Shown: positions 35,780 to 45,258, numbered from the stretch's first letter. The stretch is DNA of 64,000 nt from an uncultured Odoribacter sp. (GCA_944321145.1 CALUKF010000005.1:1-64000), one strand, 5' to 3'. Notes: generated by a model from the sequence alone, not told the origin. Made by a program: numbers and translations.

Positions 35780-37141
35780 ATGAGACGTTTTTATTTATCG
35801 TTGATGTTATTAGTTAGTTTTTCTTGCCAAAATTGGTTGTCGGTGTATCCTTCTGGAGAGATGCCCGTAGAGGAACAATTTGGTTCTGAACAGGGAGTAA
35901 AAGATGCTTTGGCAGGAGTTTATGTTTTGGTAAAAGACCCATCTCTTTATGGAGCTGCTTTAAGTTTTACTTATATTGAAAATATGGCATCTTTATGGGA
36001 TGTAACATCTTCTTCAATGGAAGAGTCATTTGGAGTACATAATTATCAGGAAGTTACATCTGTTGTCGATAATATTTATGGGAAATTGTATAATGCGATA
36101 GCCAATGTTAACAATATCCTGGAGCACATGGATTCTTCTGTTTTGCAGACCCCTGGGATGTATGAGATTATTCGTGGAGAAAGTTTGGCATTGCGTGCAT
36201 TTTTACATTTTGATTTGATGCGTTTGTTTGGTCCGGTTCCTCAACATGAAGATTTAGGAGGAGCCAAACTCCCTTACGTCAAGGTATTGTCTAAAGAAAC
36301 AAAGCTTCCGATTCCTTGGGATGAGTATAAGGATTTATTGAAGGCTGATTTATTGGAGGCCGAGAATTTATTAAAAGATTATGATCCTATTATTTCTGGG
36401 AAAAGCTCTGAGGATGAATTTCTTTTGAATAGGACTTGCCGGATGAATTATTATGCGGTAAAGGCATTGGAAGCGCGAGTTTATTTGTGGTATGGAGAAA
36501 ATGATGCAGCCTATAATGCAGCAATAGAAGTTATTAACGCTTGCGATGAGGAGGGGAATAAAATATTTGATATAGCTTCAATTAAAGATGCTTTTTCTAC
36601 TTCTGATTATACAATTGTGCCTGAGCAAATATTCGGGTTGTACGATCATCAGTTAACGGATAAATATACAACTTACTTTTCAAATGGAACCTTATATAAA
36701 GGAAATGATAGCAAGGAAATTATGAGTGATTTGTATGGTAATACAGGAACTGATTTGCGGGAGTTGAATTTATGGGAATTGCAAGTTTTGATAAATGATG
36801 AACGCTATACGCTTAAGAAATATGATAAAGCTAAGCAACTTCCTTTAATTCGTTTGAGTGAACTTTATTTTATTGCAATAGAAACAGCTCCTGCAGAACA
36901 AGCCCAGTCATTATGGGATAGTTTTTTGGAATCTAGAGTCTTGTCGTTGGAAGAACTGCCAGTAGAGTCGAAAGCGAAATCTGAAAAAATACTGCAGGAA
37001 TTCAGGAAAGAGTTTTATGGAGAGGGGCAGTTATTCTATATGTATAAACGTTATAATTCTCCTCGTGAGGATATCCTTTTTGCGGATCCTCGTTTAGTGG
37101 TTAATTACATATTGCCATTGCCAAAAACAGAATTGAAGTAA
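35780..37141 (+). CDS. RagB/SusD family nutrient-binding lipoprotein
   Basis: 453 residues. A lipoprotein signal with the lipid-bearing Cys in VSFSCQNWL near residue 16 is followed by the SusD start pattern EEQFGSEQGVKDALAGVY and by the TPR-like ESLALRAFLHFDLMRLFGPVP, the hallmark of the family. SusD caps its SusC partner on the outer surface and binds the ligand. It lies 11 bp after the receptor gene. AT-rich. Confidence 0.92.
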   Translation: MRRFYLSLMLLVSFSCQNWLSVYPSGEMPVEEQFGSEQGVKDALAGVYVLVKDPSLYGAALSFTYIENMASLWDVTSSSMEESFGVHNYQEVTSVVDNIYGKLYNAIANVNNILEHMDSSVLQTPGMYEIIRGESLALRAFLHFDLMRLFGPVPQHEDLGGAKLPYVKVLSKETKLPIPWDEYKDLLKADLLEAENLLKDYDPIISGKSSEDEFLLNRTCRMNYYAVKALEARVYLWYGENDAAYNAAIEVINACDEEGNKIFDIASIKDAFSTSDYTIVPEQIFGLYDHQLTDKYTTYFSNGTLYKGNDSKEIMSDLYGNTGTDLRELNLWELQVLINDERYTLKKYDKAKQLPLIRLSELYFIAIETAPAEQAQSLWDSFLESRVLSLEELPVESKAKSEKILQEFRKEFYGEGQLFYMYKRYNSPREDILFADPRLVVNYILPLPKTELK

Positions 37142-37161
37142 TAGCGTAAAAAGAGAATATT

Positions 37162-37920
37162 ATGAACTGGAAAATTTTAGGGACTGTGGCATTCGTTGTT
37201 TTAGCAGCCTGCCAAAATGAGCAATATATGGTGTATGAGGATGATGCCCGTTTGCAATTTGGGCCAACACCTGATAAAATCTATACAGCGCAATCTTCTT
37301 ATGAAGATACATTGAAGAATTTTTCCTTCTTGTCAGTACCCTCTGATAAGAAAGTGGACACGGTATATTTTGATCTTTATTGCATGGGAAGGGTTAGTGA
37401 TGTAGATCGACCGTATAAATTGGAACAGGTAGTGCTAGATAGCGTCACTAATGCAGAAGCTGGTGTGCATTTTATGGATTTTGATGATCCGAATTTAGAA
37501 GACATGTATGTGATGCCGGCGCATAGTTCACATGCGTTAGTGCCTGTAATAGTTTTAAAAGACACTTCTTTATCAAGCAAAGAATATGTGCTAGAGTTCA
37601 AAATAAAAGAAAACGAATATTTTAAATTAGGAGATTCTACATTAATGTGGCGCCGTTTGATTGTTGCCGATGTTGTTGTCAAACCTACATTATGGTCGGA
37701 TGCATTGTTTGGCAGATATAGCAAAGTAAAGCATCGTTTTATGCAAGATCAGACAGGAATGTTGTGGGATGATGAAGACATTAAGGCGGCTACTTCTGAT
37801 GTATCCATGCAGTATTATTGGCAAGGTCGTTTCCAGAAGTTGCTTCATGACTATAATAATGACCCTGCAAATGAAGATGTACCTCTGAGAGATGAAGAGG
37901 GGGTATTGGTGGAATTTTAA
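37162..37920 (+). CDS. DUF4843 lipoprotein
   Basis: 252 residues with a lipoprotein signal (VLAACQNEQYMVYE; Cys about 16) and the DUF4843 pattern DDARLQFGPTP near residue 30, FSFLSVP and the VDTVYFDLYCMG strand. DUF4843 proteins follow SusC/SusD in many Bacteroidota loci and are probably surface or periplasmic accessory lipoproteins; the function is unknown. Part of the operon, 20 bp after susD-like gene. Confidence 0.85.
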   Translation: MNWKILGTVAFVVLAACQNEQYMVYEDDARLQFGPTPDKIYTAQSSYEDTLKNFSFLSVPSDKKVDTVYFDLYCMGRVSDVDRPYKLEQVVLDSVTNAEAGVHFMDFDDPNLEDMYVMPAHSSHALVPVIVLKDTSLSSKEYVLEFKIKENEYFKLGDSTLMWRRLIVADVVVKPTLWSDALFGRYSKVKHRFMQDQTGMLWDDEDIKAATSDVSMQYYWQGRFQKLLHDYNNDPANEDVPLRDEEGVLVEF

Positions 37921-37937
37921 TATTAAAAATAATAGAA

Positions 37938-39482
37938 ATGATAGATATGATGAAAAGATTGTGGACAATATGGATGAGTTTGTTGCTGATTTCTTGTTTT
38001 CAAGATCAAGGAAATTATAACTATGTTGATAATGAACTAATTCAAATATCTGGAATTTTAGATCGGTATACCGTAGTTCAATTTGTTGATACGCTGAGCC
38101 TAAATCCGGAAATAACTTCAAATTATGCAGATGCGGATTTTGATTATATTTATTGGGTGTACGATGAAAATTTACCGTCTGAGAGTCCAGACACGCTTTC
38201 TGTAGGTACTAAAAATTTGGAGAATTATATTGTAGGGCTTGAATCTAAGGTTTATAAACTGATTTTTCAAGTGACAAATACGAAAACTGGTGTTCAGGCT
38301 TTTCATGAATCTGAGTTAAATGTAACAACTTCTTCCAATCATGGTTGGTATATTTTTAAAAGTTCGAATGGACTGTGTGACCTGGATTTTTACAATATGT
38401 CTGGAGAGAAGTCGGAAGATGTGTTATTGTTATCTTCAGGGCGGCAATTAGAAGGAGAGCGGGCAGAGCGTTTGACAGTAGGTACGAATTATGCAGATCC
38501 GTTTGACTATGATGAAGGAACGAATACATTTAAAAAGACAACAGTACTTTTTCCTGTCAGCGATAAAGATGCCAAAGCTGTAAAATTATCTACGGGTAAA
38601 ATTCTGAATGACTTCTCAGAAATGTTTTTGGAAGCACCTGCAGAACCTTATGCTCCTGGAATGGCTTTTGCAGGAGCGATGGCTCAGTTTATTACGAATA
38701 ATGGGCAAGTGTATTATTATTGGCCTTACACTTCTGCGATGAGTAAATTTGCGGCAAAGTTGGAATTTAATTCGGATTTTGAGCCTTATCGTTTATCTAA
38801 ATACATAATGTATGCGACTCCCAATCCCATCGCTTTTGATGAACTGTCCTCTAGCTTTGTTTCTATTCCAGGGAACAGTACTTATTTGATAGGAATGGTA
38901 GATGGAACAGGAACAGAATTGTCTGCGACGGAAAATAATATGGATTTATTATGGGCCGGTAGTAAAGGGTTATATGACATAGAGCACTACGCAATCATGT
39001 CAGACAAAGAGGATGCCTCTCAAAAATATATGGCTTTCCTTACTTGTCTTGGAAATACTGCAACGATAAAATTGGATTGTTTGCTTTCGGATGATCCTTT
39101 ATATAGCGCAAGCTTGTTTGCTTTGAATCATTCTACGACAAAATTTCTGTATTTTGTATCAGAAAACAAAGTATATGCAAGAAGTATTGCAGCTATTCCT
39201 GGGGTAAATTCTGTATTAGATTTGGAACTTCCTAAGGGCGAGATTGCTTTCTTGAAGCATATTTATTGTAATGATTATGCAAATCCGGCAAATTCTATGA
39301 ATAAGTTATTGGTAGGTGCGATAAATGGAGATGCTTATGAAATTAAAGGATATGACTTGGATGCAGGAGGACGTCCGGCGAGTGCACAAGCTTCTTTGCA
39401 TTTCACTGGAAATGGTTGCCCGGGAGACGTATTATTCGTGTTTCCAGGTATTACGTCTACTACATTTGTTCCATCATATTGA
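37938..39482 (+). CDS. PKD-like family lipoprotein
   Basis: 514 residues. Lipoprotein signal MKRLWTIWMSLLLISCFQDQ with Cys about 18, then DQGNYNYVDNELIQISG, the usual start of the Bacteroidota PKD-like lipoprotein family, a PKD-like beta domain to about residue 130, and a long C-terminal beta-rich part. These proteins travel with SusC/SusD/DUF4843 sets; ligand binding on the cell surface is inferred. ATG 37950 is a possible alternative start. AT-rich like its neighbours. Confidence 0.83.
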   Translation: MIDMMKRLWTIWMSLLLISCFQDQGNYNYVDNELIQISGILDRYTVVQFVDTLSLNPEITSNYADADFDYIYWVYDENLPSESPDTLSVGTKNLENYIVGLESKVYKLIFQVTNTKTGVQAFHESELNVTTSSNHGWYIFKSSNGLCDLDFYNMSGEKSEDVLLLSSGRQLEGERAERLTVGTNYADPFDYDEGTNTFKKTTVLFPVSDKDAKAVKLSTGKILNDFSEMFLEAPAEPYAPGMAFAGAMAQFITNNGQVYYYWPYTSAMSKFAAKLEFNSDFEPYRLSKYIMYATPNPIAFDELSSSFVSIPGNSTYLIGMVDGTGTELSATENNMDLLWAGSKGLYDIEHYAIMSDKEDASQKYMAFLTCLGNTATIKLDCLLSDDPLYSASLFALNHSTTKFLYFVSENKVYARSIAAIPGVNSVLDLELPKGEIAFLKHIYCNDYANPANSMNKLLVGAINGDAYEIKGYDLDAGGRPASAQASLHFTGNGCPGDVLFVFPGITSTTFVPSY

Positions 39483-39525
39483 TAAAATAGAATTAATGTA
39501 CAACAATGTCTAATAAATTGATATT

Positions 39526-40590
39526 ATGAGAAAACTTTTATTTTTGAATTTAGTTATGTTGTTTTGGCTACTGCCTGTGGCAGGTGCTTTGGGACAACAA
39601 AAAGTAGAAATCCGTTATGAGGAAAATTATGCCGAGGCATTAAAGAAAGTCGGCTCTAAGAAGCGTGATTTATTATTAGTTTTTTGTGAACAAAAAGGGC
39701 ATCCTGATTGCGCCAAGATGGATAATTATACATTAAAAATACGCCAAGTATGTGATTTCCTTAATGAAAACTTCATCAATGTACGAATGGATGTTACAAT
39801 TCCCGAACATGAGAACTTTATTAAAGAACATGCGCTATACATGTATCCAACTTTTCTAGTGTTAGATAAAAATGGCGAAGAAGTTGGATGTTTTTGCGGG
39901 TATAATAATCCGGAAGTTTTTTTAGAAAAGTTGCAGTATGCCATGAATCCGGTACATGCCATAAAGAATTGCTTGGCAACTTTTGAAAATTTTCGGACAA
40001 CGATGAATGCTAAAGCATGTTTGGAAGCCTATTATCAAGCTGGACGAATTGGCGAAATGGTAGAATTCTTAAGGAAGATCTATTATATTTTTCCTCCAGA
40101 GGACAGATTTTCTCCTGCCATGTGGAAATACGTGAAGTTGGCATTATTGGATGTGAATTCCCCAATTTTTGCTAATTTTCTAAATGAAAAATATATGGCT
40201 AATTATTATCTTGGCAAAACTATTGTAGACGAGACATTGTCAAAGGCAATGAGGCAGTATGCGTTGTGGTATGTTTCAGGTCAATTAAAACAAGTGAATG
40301 ATGCTCAGGCATTATCCTTGATTGGTCGTTTGGGATTAATTGACGATCAAAACGCTGCTTCTTATTATATTGTTACTGCATGTACTTTATATGCACAAAG
40401 AGAAATTACAGGACGTGGCTATGAAAACATTCTGAATTATCTGTCAGTAGAAAAAGTATGTGCTTTAGCAGAGGAAGATCGGGAATTTGTTTACTGCTTT
40501 TTGAAAAGTATAAAAGGGATGCCTAAGAAATTAATGGACAATTATGAAAAGGAATGGAAATCTTATTTTGAAAAACAATTGGCAATATAA
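39526..40590 (+). CDS. Exported thioredoxin-fold protein without CXXC
   Basis: 354 residues: signal peptide (MRKLLFLNLVMLFWLLPVAGALG), a thioredoxin-like domain (about 30-150) and an alpha-helical C-terminal half. The expected active-site stretch reads LLLVFCEQKGHPDCAKM, so two Cys eight positions apart in place of CXXC; the cis-proline region YMYPTFLVLDKNG is kept. It probably does not act as a normal dithiol oxidoreductase. Co-directional with the SusC/SusD set and paired with a true CGPC thioredoxin downstream. Confidence 0.8.
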   Translation: MRKLLFLNLVMLFWLLPVAGALGQQKVEIRYEENYAEALKKVGSKKRDLLLVFCEQKGHPDCAKMDNYTLKIRQVCDFLNENFINVRMDVTIPEHENFIKEHALYMYPTFLVLDKNGEEVGCFCGYNNPEVFLEKLQYAMNPVHAIKNCLATFENFRTTMNAKACLEAYYQAGRIGEMVEFLRKIYYIFPPEDRFSPAMWKYVKLALLDVNSPIFANFLNEKYMANYYLGKTIVDETLSKAMRQYALWYVSGQLKQVNDAQALSLIGRLGLIDDQNAASYYIVTACTLYAQREITGRGYENILNYLSVEKVCALAEEDREFVYCFLKSIKGMPKKLMDNYEKEWKSYFEKQLAI

Positions 40591-40602
40591 TATTTAGATA
40601 TC

Positions 40603-41304
40603 ATGAAAAAGATAGTTTTAGTAGTTTGTATTTTGATAGCAGCTTTTTCTCATTTGGAAGCCCAGGAGGTACGTTTTCAAAATCTTCCCTTCTCGGAAGT
40701 ATTGGAATTAGCTAAAGAGCAGAATAAAATGATTTTTGTGGATTGTTATACCTCATGGTGTGGGCCTTGTCGATTTATGACTGATAGTATTTTTACGACG
40801 AAACGTTGTGGAGATTATTTTAATGAACATTTTATTTCTGTGAAGTATGATATGGAGAAACCTGAGGCGGATGGTTTTAAAGAAAGATATACCGCATCAT
40901 CTTTCCCGACATTCTATTTTTTGTCTCCTCAGGGAGAGGTCATGCATAGGATGGTTGGGGCGTCTCAGACTGTAGAGGCGTGGTTAGAACGAGTAGATGC
41001 TGCTGTACAAGAAGGCTGGCAGTTGGATCATCTACGTCAAAATTTTCGAAAGGAAGCTAATCAGAACAATTTGAAGGCTTATTTGAACGGTTTGATAAAG
41101 ATTCGTTTTAGTGAAGGAATTTCTGATCTGTTTGTTGAACTTTTCAAGAGAAGTGCAGATAAAATCAATTTCTTGTATGACCATAAAGAATTTATAGTAA
41201 GGTATTTGTCGGAAAGGCAAATGAAAACCTTTCTGCAAGCGATAGCAAGTTGTGATGGATATTTGCCTGAAATGAACTTAGTATTTGAAGGAGTTCCTCT
41301 TTAA
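40603..41304 (+). CDS. Exported thioredoxin family protein (CGPC)
   Basis: 233 residues: signal peptide (MKKIVLVVCILIAAFSHLEAQ), thioredoxin domain with MIFVDCYTSWCGPCRFMTDSIF (active site C-G-P-C near residues 52-55) and the cis-Pro segment SFPTFYFLSPQGE, then a helical tail of about 90 residues. A periplasmic disulfide reductase or a DsbE/TlpA-like helper is likely. Last gene of the uptake locus, 12 bp after the CXXC-less paralogue. Confidence 0.86.
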   Translation: MKKIVLVVCILIAAFSHLEAQEVRFQNLPFSEVLELAKEQNKMIFVDCYTSWCGPCRFMTDSIFTTKRCGDYFNEHFISVKYDMEKPEADGFKERYTASSFPTFYFLSPQGEVMHRMVGASQTVEAWLERVDAAVQEGWQLDHLRQNFRKEANQNNLKAYLNGLIKIRFSEGISDLFVELFKRSADKINFLYDHKEFIVRYLSERQMKTFLQAIASCDGYLPEMNLVFEGVPL

Positions 41305-41329
41305 ATAATTTGGTAGTTATTTTCTTAAT

Positions 41330-41366
41330 GAGGCCGACCCAAAAGTTTGAGTTGGTCTCTTTTTAT
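41330..41366 (+). terminator. Terminator of the SusC/SusD locus
   Basis: GAGGCCGAC pairs with GTTGGTCTC (two G-T pairs) around 12 bases and is followed by TTTTTAT. It lies 25 bp after the last thioredoxin stop. Confidence 0.8.
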
Positions 41367-41432
41367 TTGTACTACTGATGGAGTCTCAATACAAATATCC
41401 CATTCTCAGAAGGGTGAAATTCCTTTTGGGTC
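41336..41432 (+). repeat. Inverted repeat after the SusC/SusD locus
   Basis: GACCCAAAAG (41336-41345) and CTTTTGGGTC (41423-41432) are perfect 10-bp inverted copies 77 bp apart; AGGGTGA/TCACCCT makes a second small hairpin at 41411-41437. The arms compete with the terminator stem. The rest of the 41305-41582 gap is AT-rich and holds only the promoter of the next gene. Confidence 0.55.
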
Positions 41433-41525
41433 ACCCTCTTTTAGGTCAAATATTATGCTTGTGTTTGTAATGGTTCTTGTTGAAAATAGTTGAGAGCGGA
41501 ATGATTGGAAAATTCTGTCCGAGCG

Positions 41526-41556
41526 TTGCATTCCCGTAAATATTGTGCTACCTTTG
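41526..41556 (+). promoter_or_regulatory. Promoter of the AAA-ATPase/PDDEXK gene
   Basis: TTG (41526-41528), 20 bp, TACCTTTG (41549-41556), about 26 bp before the ATG at 41583. Confidence 0.75.
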
Positions 41557-41582
41557 TGACATCAAGCAATAACATGATACTT

Positions 41583-43322
41583 ATGGCAACGAAGAGAATA
41601 CCTTACGGCATTAGCGATTTTCAGCGTCTTTTGGAGGATGATTATTATTATGTGGACAAGACCCGTTTTATTGAAGAGATTGAAAAATCCCCCAGCTTTC
41701 TTTTCTTGATTCGCCCGAGGAGGTTTGGAAAGTCGCTGTTCCTGAATATGCTGAAGCTGTATTATGACATCAACACGCGCGACCAGTTCGACCAGTCGTT
41801 CGGGAAATATTATATCGGGCAACACCCCACGCCGGAGCACAATTCCTACTTGATATTGAGCTTCAACTTCGCGCAGGTGAACCCGGCTCCGGAGGTGTTG
41901 TTGCAATCTTTTGAGGAACATGCGGCATTGTGCTTTAAGGATTTCAACGAAAAGTATGCCCACCTGTTAGGGGAAGACTATTTGGAGGGGTATGAAAAGA
42001 CGGTGAATGCCGAGAACCGTCTGGAGTACGTCGCTTTGTGCTGCAAGCAGAGGAATCTGCCTGTTTACCTGATTATCGACGAGTATGACAACTTTACCAA
42101 CGTGGTACTCTCGAAATATGGGCATAGCCGTTACCACGACTTGACGCACGAGGCGGGCTTTTTCCGTTTCTTTTTCAATAAAATCAAAGGGGCGACAACG
42201 GATGTCGGGGCATCGTTTAAGCGGATGTTCATTAGCGGCGTGTCGCCGGTGACGTTGGATGATGTGACGAGCGGTTTCAACATTGCTTCAATGATTACGC
42301 TGGATCCGCGTTTCAATGAAGTGCTGGGTTTCACGGAGGGGGAGGTGCGGGAGATGCTGGAATATTACAAGGCGGAAGGCAAGTGGGACGGCAACACGGA
42401 CGAAGTATTAGCTGTCATGCGGGAATGGTATGACAATTATTGCTTTGCCGAAGATTGTACGGATGTGAAGATGTATAACCCGGACATGGTGCTCTACTTT
42501 GTGAATTACCTCACGGCGAACAAAGCAATGCCCAAAATACTTGTGGACAACAATGTGCGGACGGATTACAAGAAATTGAAATACTTGATTTTCTTGGACA
42601 AGCATTTGAATGGCAACTTTTCGCGCATCAAACAGATAGCGGAGGAGGGAAAAATCAAGGCAAACATTCAAAACGGTTTCCCGGCAGAGAACTTGATTGA
42701 TCCGGACAATTTTATCTCTTTGCTTTTTTATTTTGGCATTCTGACCATCGACCGAATAGAGCGTGGCAAACCGGTATTGCGGGTGCCGAACTTGACGATA
42801 CGTCAGGTGTTGTTCTCGTATGTTGAACAGGGTTATTACGAAGCCGGGATATTCAAAATGAAGATGTTGCAATTCGATGATTTGATGTCCGGCATGGCTT
42901 ACGACGGGGATTGGCGGCCAGTGTTCGAGTACTTTGCCGAGGAGGTGCGCAACCAAACGGGCATCCGTGATTACATTGAGGGGGAGAAGGCGATTCAGAC
43001 ATTGCATCTCGTGTACATGAATTTGACGAACTATTTCGTCATTTTCCCAGAGCAGGAAATGGCGAAAGGCTTCTCCGACTTATGGATGTCGCCGAATTTC
43101 TTGAATCATCCGGAGATGCAGTACTGTTATGTGGTGGAGTTCAAATACCTGCGGCATGAGGCGACGGACGAAGAGGTGGCGGCGAAGTTGGATGAAGCCC
43201 GCACCCAGCTCCAGCAATATTCCCACGATACCAAATACGAAAAGGTCAAAGGGCACACCACGCTGAAACGTATTGCCGTGGTGTACCGTGCATGGGAGCT
43301 TGCCGCTTTGGAGGAGTGTTAA
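41583..43322 (+). CDS. AAA-ATPase-like protein with C-terminal PD-(D/E)XK nuclease domain
   Basis: About 579 residues. It starts MATKRIPYGISDFQRLLEDDYYYVDKT, the usual beginning of the AAA-ATPase_like family; Walker A is RPRRFGKSLFLNML near residue 45 and Walker B is PVYLIIDEYDNF near residue 160. The C-terminal domain has the nuclease-like YVVEFKYLRHEATDEE with E-x-K. Bacteroidota genomes often carry many copies; the role is unknown, possibly DNA mobility or defence. Start chosen to fit the promoter; ATG 41574 is an alternative. Single-gene unit. Confidence 0.88.
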   Translation: MATKRIPYGISDFQRLLEDDYYYVDKTRFIEEIEKSPSFLFLIRPRRFGKSLFLNMLKLYYDINTRDQFDQSFGKYYIGQHPTPEHNSYLILSFNFAQVNPAPEVLLQSFEEHAALCFKDFNEKYAHLLGEDYLEGYEKTVNAENRLEYVALCCKQRNLPVYLIIDEYDNFTNVVLSKYGHSRYHDLTHEAGFFRFFFNKIKGATTDVGASFKRMFISGVSPVTLDDVTSGFNIASMITLDPRFNEVLGFTEGEVREMLEYYKAEGKWDGNTDEVLAVMREWYDNYCFAEDCTDVKMYNPDMVLYFVNYLTANKAMPKILVDNNVRTDYKKLKYLIFLDKHLNGNFSRIKQIAEEGKIKANIQNGFPAENLIDPDNFISLLFYFGILTIDRIERGKPVLRVPNLTIRQVLFSYVEQGYYEAGIFKMKMLQFDDLMSGMAYDGDWRPVFEYFAEEVRNQTGIRDYIEGEKAIQTLHLVYMNLTNYFVIFPEQEMAKGFSDLWMSPNFLNHPEMQYCYVVEFKYLRHEATDEEVAAKLDEARTQLQQYSHDTKYEKVKGHTTLKRIAVVYRAWELAALEEC

Positions 43323-43386
43323 TGACGGCATTTTGTTTAGAGGTGGCGGTTTAAATTCTATATTTGCAATAAAAATTCATAGGGAA

Positions 43387-44529
43387 ATGAGAACGGTATT
43401 TACATTGCTTTGGACGTGCCTGTTGATGCAGCCCGCGTGGGCGCAGGAAAGCAGGATTTTCCGCACGCAGCCTTATCTGCAAAGTCCGGTGGATGGCGGC
43501 GTGACGGTCACTTGGTTAACACATGTGCCGGTTTACAGCTGGGTGGAGTATGGCACGGACATGGCGCATTTGTCGGTCGCCCGGACGCTGCTGGACGGGC
43601 AGGCACTCTGTAACAATAAGATTCACCGGATACGCCTTTCCGGCTTGGAAGGAGGGAAAACGTATTATTACCGGGTGTGTTCACGGGAGATTCTGGCTTA
43701 TGGTGCTTACAGCAAGACGTTTGGCAATACGGCGCGGTCGGAGTTCCACACGTTCCGCCTGCCGGAGGAGGACGAGACGGATTTCACGGCACTCATCTTT
43801 AACGATGTGCATAAACAGTTCAAGACAATCGATGCCCTTTATGAGCAGGTGAAGGATTGCGGGTATGATTTTGTCATTTTCAATGGCGACGTGATTGACG
43901 ACCCTGCCAATGAGCGGGAGGCGGTGGAAGCACTCATGCATTACAACGAGACGGTGGGGGCTGCGGATGTGCCGGTGTTCTACCTGCGGGGGAATCATGA
44001 AATCCGCAATGCTTATTCCATCGGGTTGCGGGATTTGCTGGAGTATGTGCATGGCAAGACTTACGGGGCGTTCAATTGGGGAGATACGCGTTTTGTGATG
44101 CTGGATTGTGGGGAGGACAAACCCGACGACCATTGGGTGTATTACGGGCTGAACGATTTTTCGGGTTTGCGTGAGGAGCAGGTGGGTTTTCTGGAGGAGG
44201 AGTTGAAGTCGAAGCCTTTCCGCCGGGCTGCCAAACGGGTGCTTGTGCACCATATTCCGCTTTATGGTAATGATTACGACTATAATCCTTGTCTGGAGTT
44301 GTGGGGCGCGATGCTGGAAAAAGCGCCGTTCAATGTTTCCCTGAATGCGCATACGCACGTATATGCTTATCATCCGAAAGGGAGCCTGGGGAACAACTAT
44401 CCCGTCTTTATTGGCGGAGGCTATGACTTGGACGACGCGACGGTGATGGTGCTCACGAAGCGGGGCGATGTGCTGAAGCTGAAAGTCTTGAATGTCCAAG
44501 GTGAGGTGTTGAAGGAAATGGAGTTGTAA
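43387..44529 (+). CDS. Exported metallophosphoesterase with N-terminal fibronectin-like domain
   Basis: 380 residues. Signal peptide (MRTVFTLLWTCLLMQPAWAQ), a purple-acid-phosphatase-like N-terminal beta domain (about 22-125), then the calcineurin-like core: ALIFNDVHKQF (D-x-H), FVIFNGDVIDD (G-D-x-x-D), YLRGNHEIRN (G-N-H-E), VLVHHIPLY and LNAHTHVY. It hydrolyses phosphomono- or diesters in the periplasm; the substrate is unknown. TATATTTG at 43359-43366 is its likely -7 box. Confidence 0.88.
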   Translation: MRTVFTLLWTCLLMQPAWAQESRIFRTQPYLQSPVDGGVTVTWLTHVPVYSWVEYGTDMAHLSVARTLLDGQALCNNKIHRIRLSGLEGGKTYYYRVCSREILAYGAYSKTFGNTARSEFHTFRLPEEDETDFTALIFNDVHKQFKTIDALYEQVKDCGYDFVIFNGDVIDDPANEREAVEALMHYNETVGAADVPVFYLRGNHEIRNAYSIGLRDLLEYVHGKTYGAFNWGDTRFVMLDCGEDKPDDHWVYYGLNDFSGLREEQVGFLEEELKSKPFRRAAKRVLVHHIPLYGNDYDYNPCLELWGAMLEKAPFNVSLNAHTHVYAYHPKGSLGNNYPVFIGGGYDLDDATVMVLTKRGDVLKLKVLNVQGEVLKEMEL

Positions 44530-44548
44530 TTGTAGTCGCTTCTAGGAC

Positions 44549-44594
44549 GGTGCCGTCCGGCAAATGCTACGGCAGGGATGGGTGGCACCTTTTT
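44549..44594 (+). terminator. Probable terminator of the phosphoesterase gene
   Basis: GGTGCC (44549-44554) pairs with GGCACC (44584-44589), with an inner GCCG/CGGC hairpin, followed by TTTTT. Confidence 0.55.
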
Positions 44595-44677
44595 GCAGTC
44601 TGACAGGGAAATAGTCGGTAGAAGCATGAAAATTCATTAGTGCATGCTTGCTTGGGAGAAGTTTTTCGTGTTTTGCT

Positions 44678-44707
44678 TTTGATTTTGCCGATTTTATATT
44701 ACCTTTG
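44678..44707 (+). promoter_or_regulatory. Promoter of the DUF177-rpmF-fabH operon
   Basis: TTTG (44678-44681), 18 bp, TACCTTTG (44700-44707). Transcription would start near 44713, about 15 bp before the proposed GTG start. Confidence 0.75.
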
Positions 44708-44728
44708 CGGCGTTTTATTCCAAAGGAC

Positions 44729-45241
44729 GTGGACAAGTTGAGAGAATATAAAATAGCATTCCGAGGATTGGGAGAGGGCAAGCACTCTTTTGATTTCGTG
44801 TTGGACAAAGCGTTTTTTGATTGCTTTGAGGCAACGAAGGGTACGGAGGGGCGTGTGGATGCTGAGGTGACGGTGGTGAAAAGTTCGCTCTTGATGGAAG
44901 TAAAAATACGGTTTGGCGGAGTGGTGAAAGCTGTGTGCGACCGTTGCCTTGGGGAGTTGGATTTGCCGGTGGAGGGGGAGATGGACTTGTTTGTCAAGGA
45001 GAGCAGCCGGGAGGAGGGGAATGGCGATGATTATATCATTGTGGCGCCTGAGGATGATTTTTTGGATATGGGCAGTTATTTGTATGAAGCTTATATGCTG
45101 AATTATCCGATGCGTGTGGTGCACGAGGAGGGAGAGTGTGATGAGAGCATGCAGGAAGTGCTCCGTGAATATGTGAGAGACGAAGAAAATAAGCCTACAG
45201 ACCCGCGATGGGACGAGCTTAAGAAATTAATTAATAAATAA
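44729..45241 (+). CDS. DUF177 (YceD) family protein
   Basis: About 170 residues. The central zinc-ribbon-like motif VKAVCDRCLGELDLPVEGE (C-x-x-C) and the acidic D-x-x-D-L/MGSYLYEAYMLNYPMRVVHEEG block are typical of YceD/DUF177, a protein linked to 23S rRNA maturation and nearly always encoded just before rpmF, as here. No ATG fits: the promoter places the start after 44713, so I use GTG 44729 (V-D-K-L-R-E-Y-K-I); TTG 44738 is the alternative and has better spacing from AAAGGA. Confidence 0.85.
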   Translation: MDKLREYKIAFRGLGEGKHSFDFVLDKAFFDCFEATKGTEGRVDAEVTVVKSSLLMEVKIRFGGVVKAVCDRCLGELDLPVEGEMDLFVKESSREEGNGDDYIIVAPEDDFLDMGSYLYEAYMLNYPMRVVHEEGECDESMQEVLREYVRDEENKPTDPRWDELKKLINK

Positions 45242-45258
45242 CTAAAAACAATAGAGAA

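Noticed and set aside
41583-43322. Transposase or integrase call for the AAA-ATPase/PDDEXK gene
   Set aside because: Its domains match the AAA-ATPase_like plus PDDEXK family and no terminal repeats or target duplications flank the gene.
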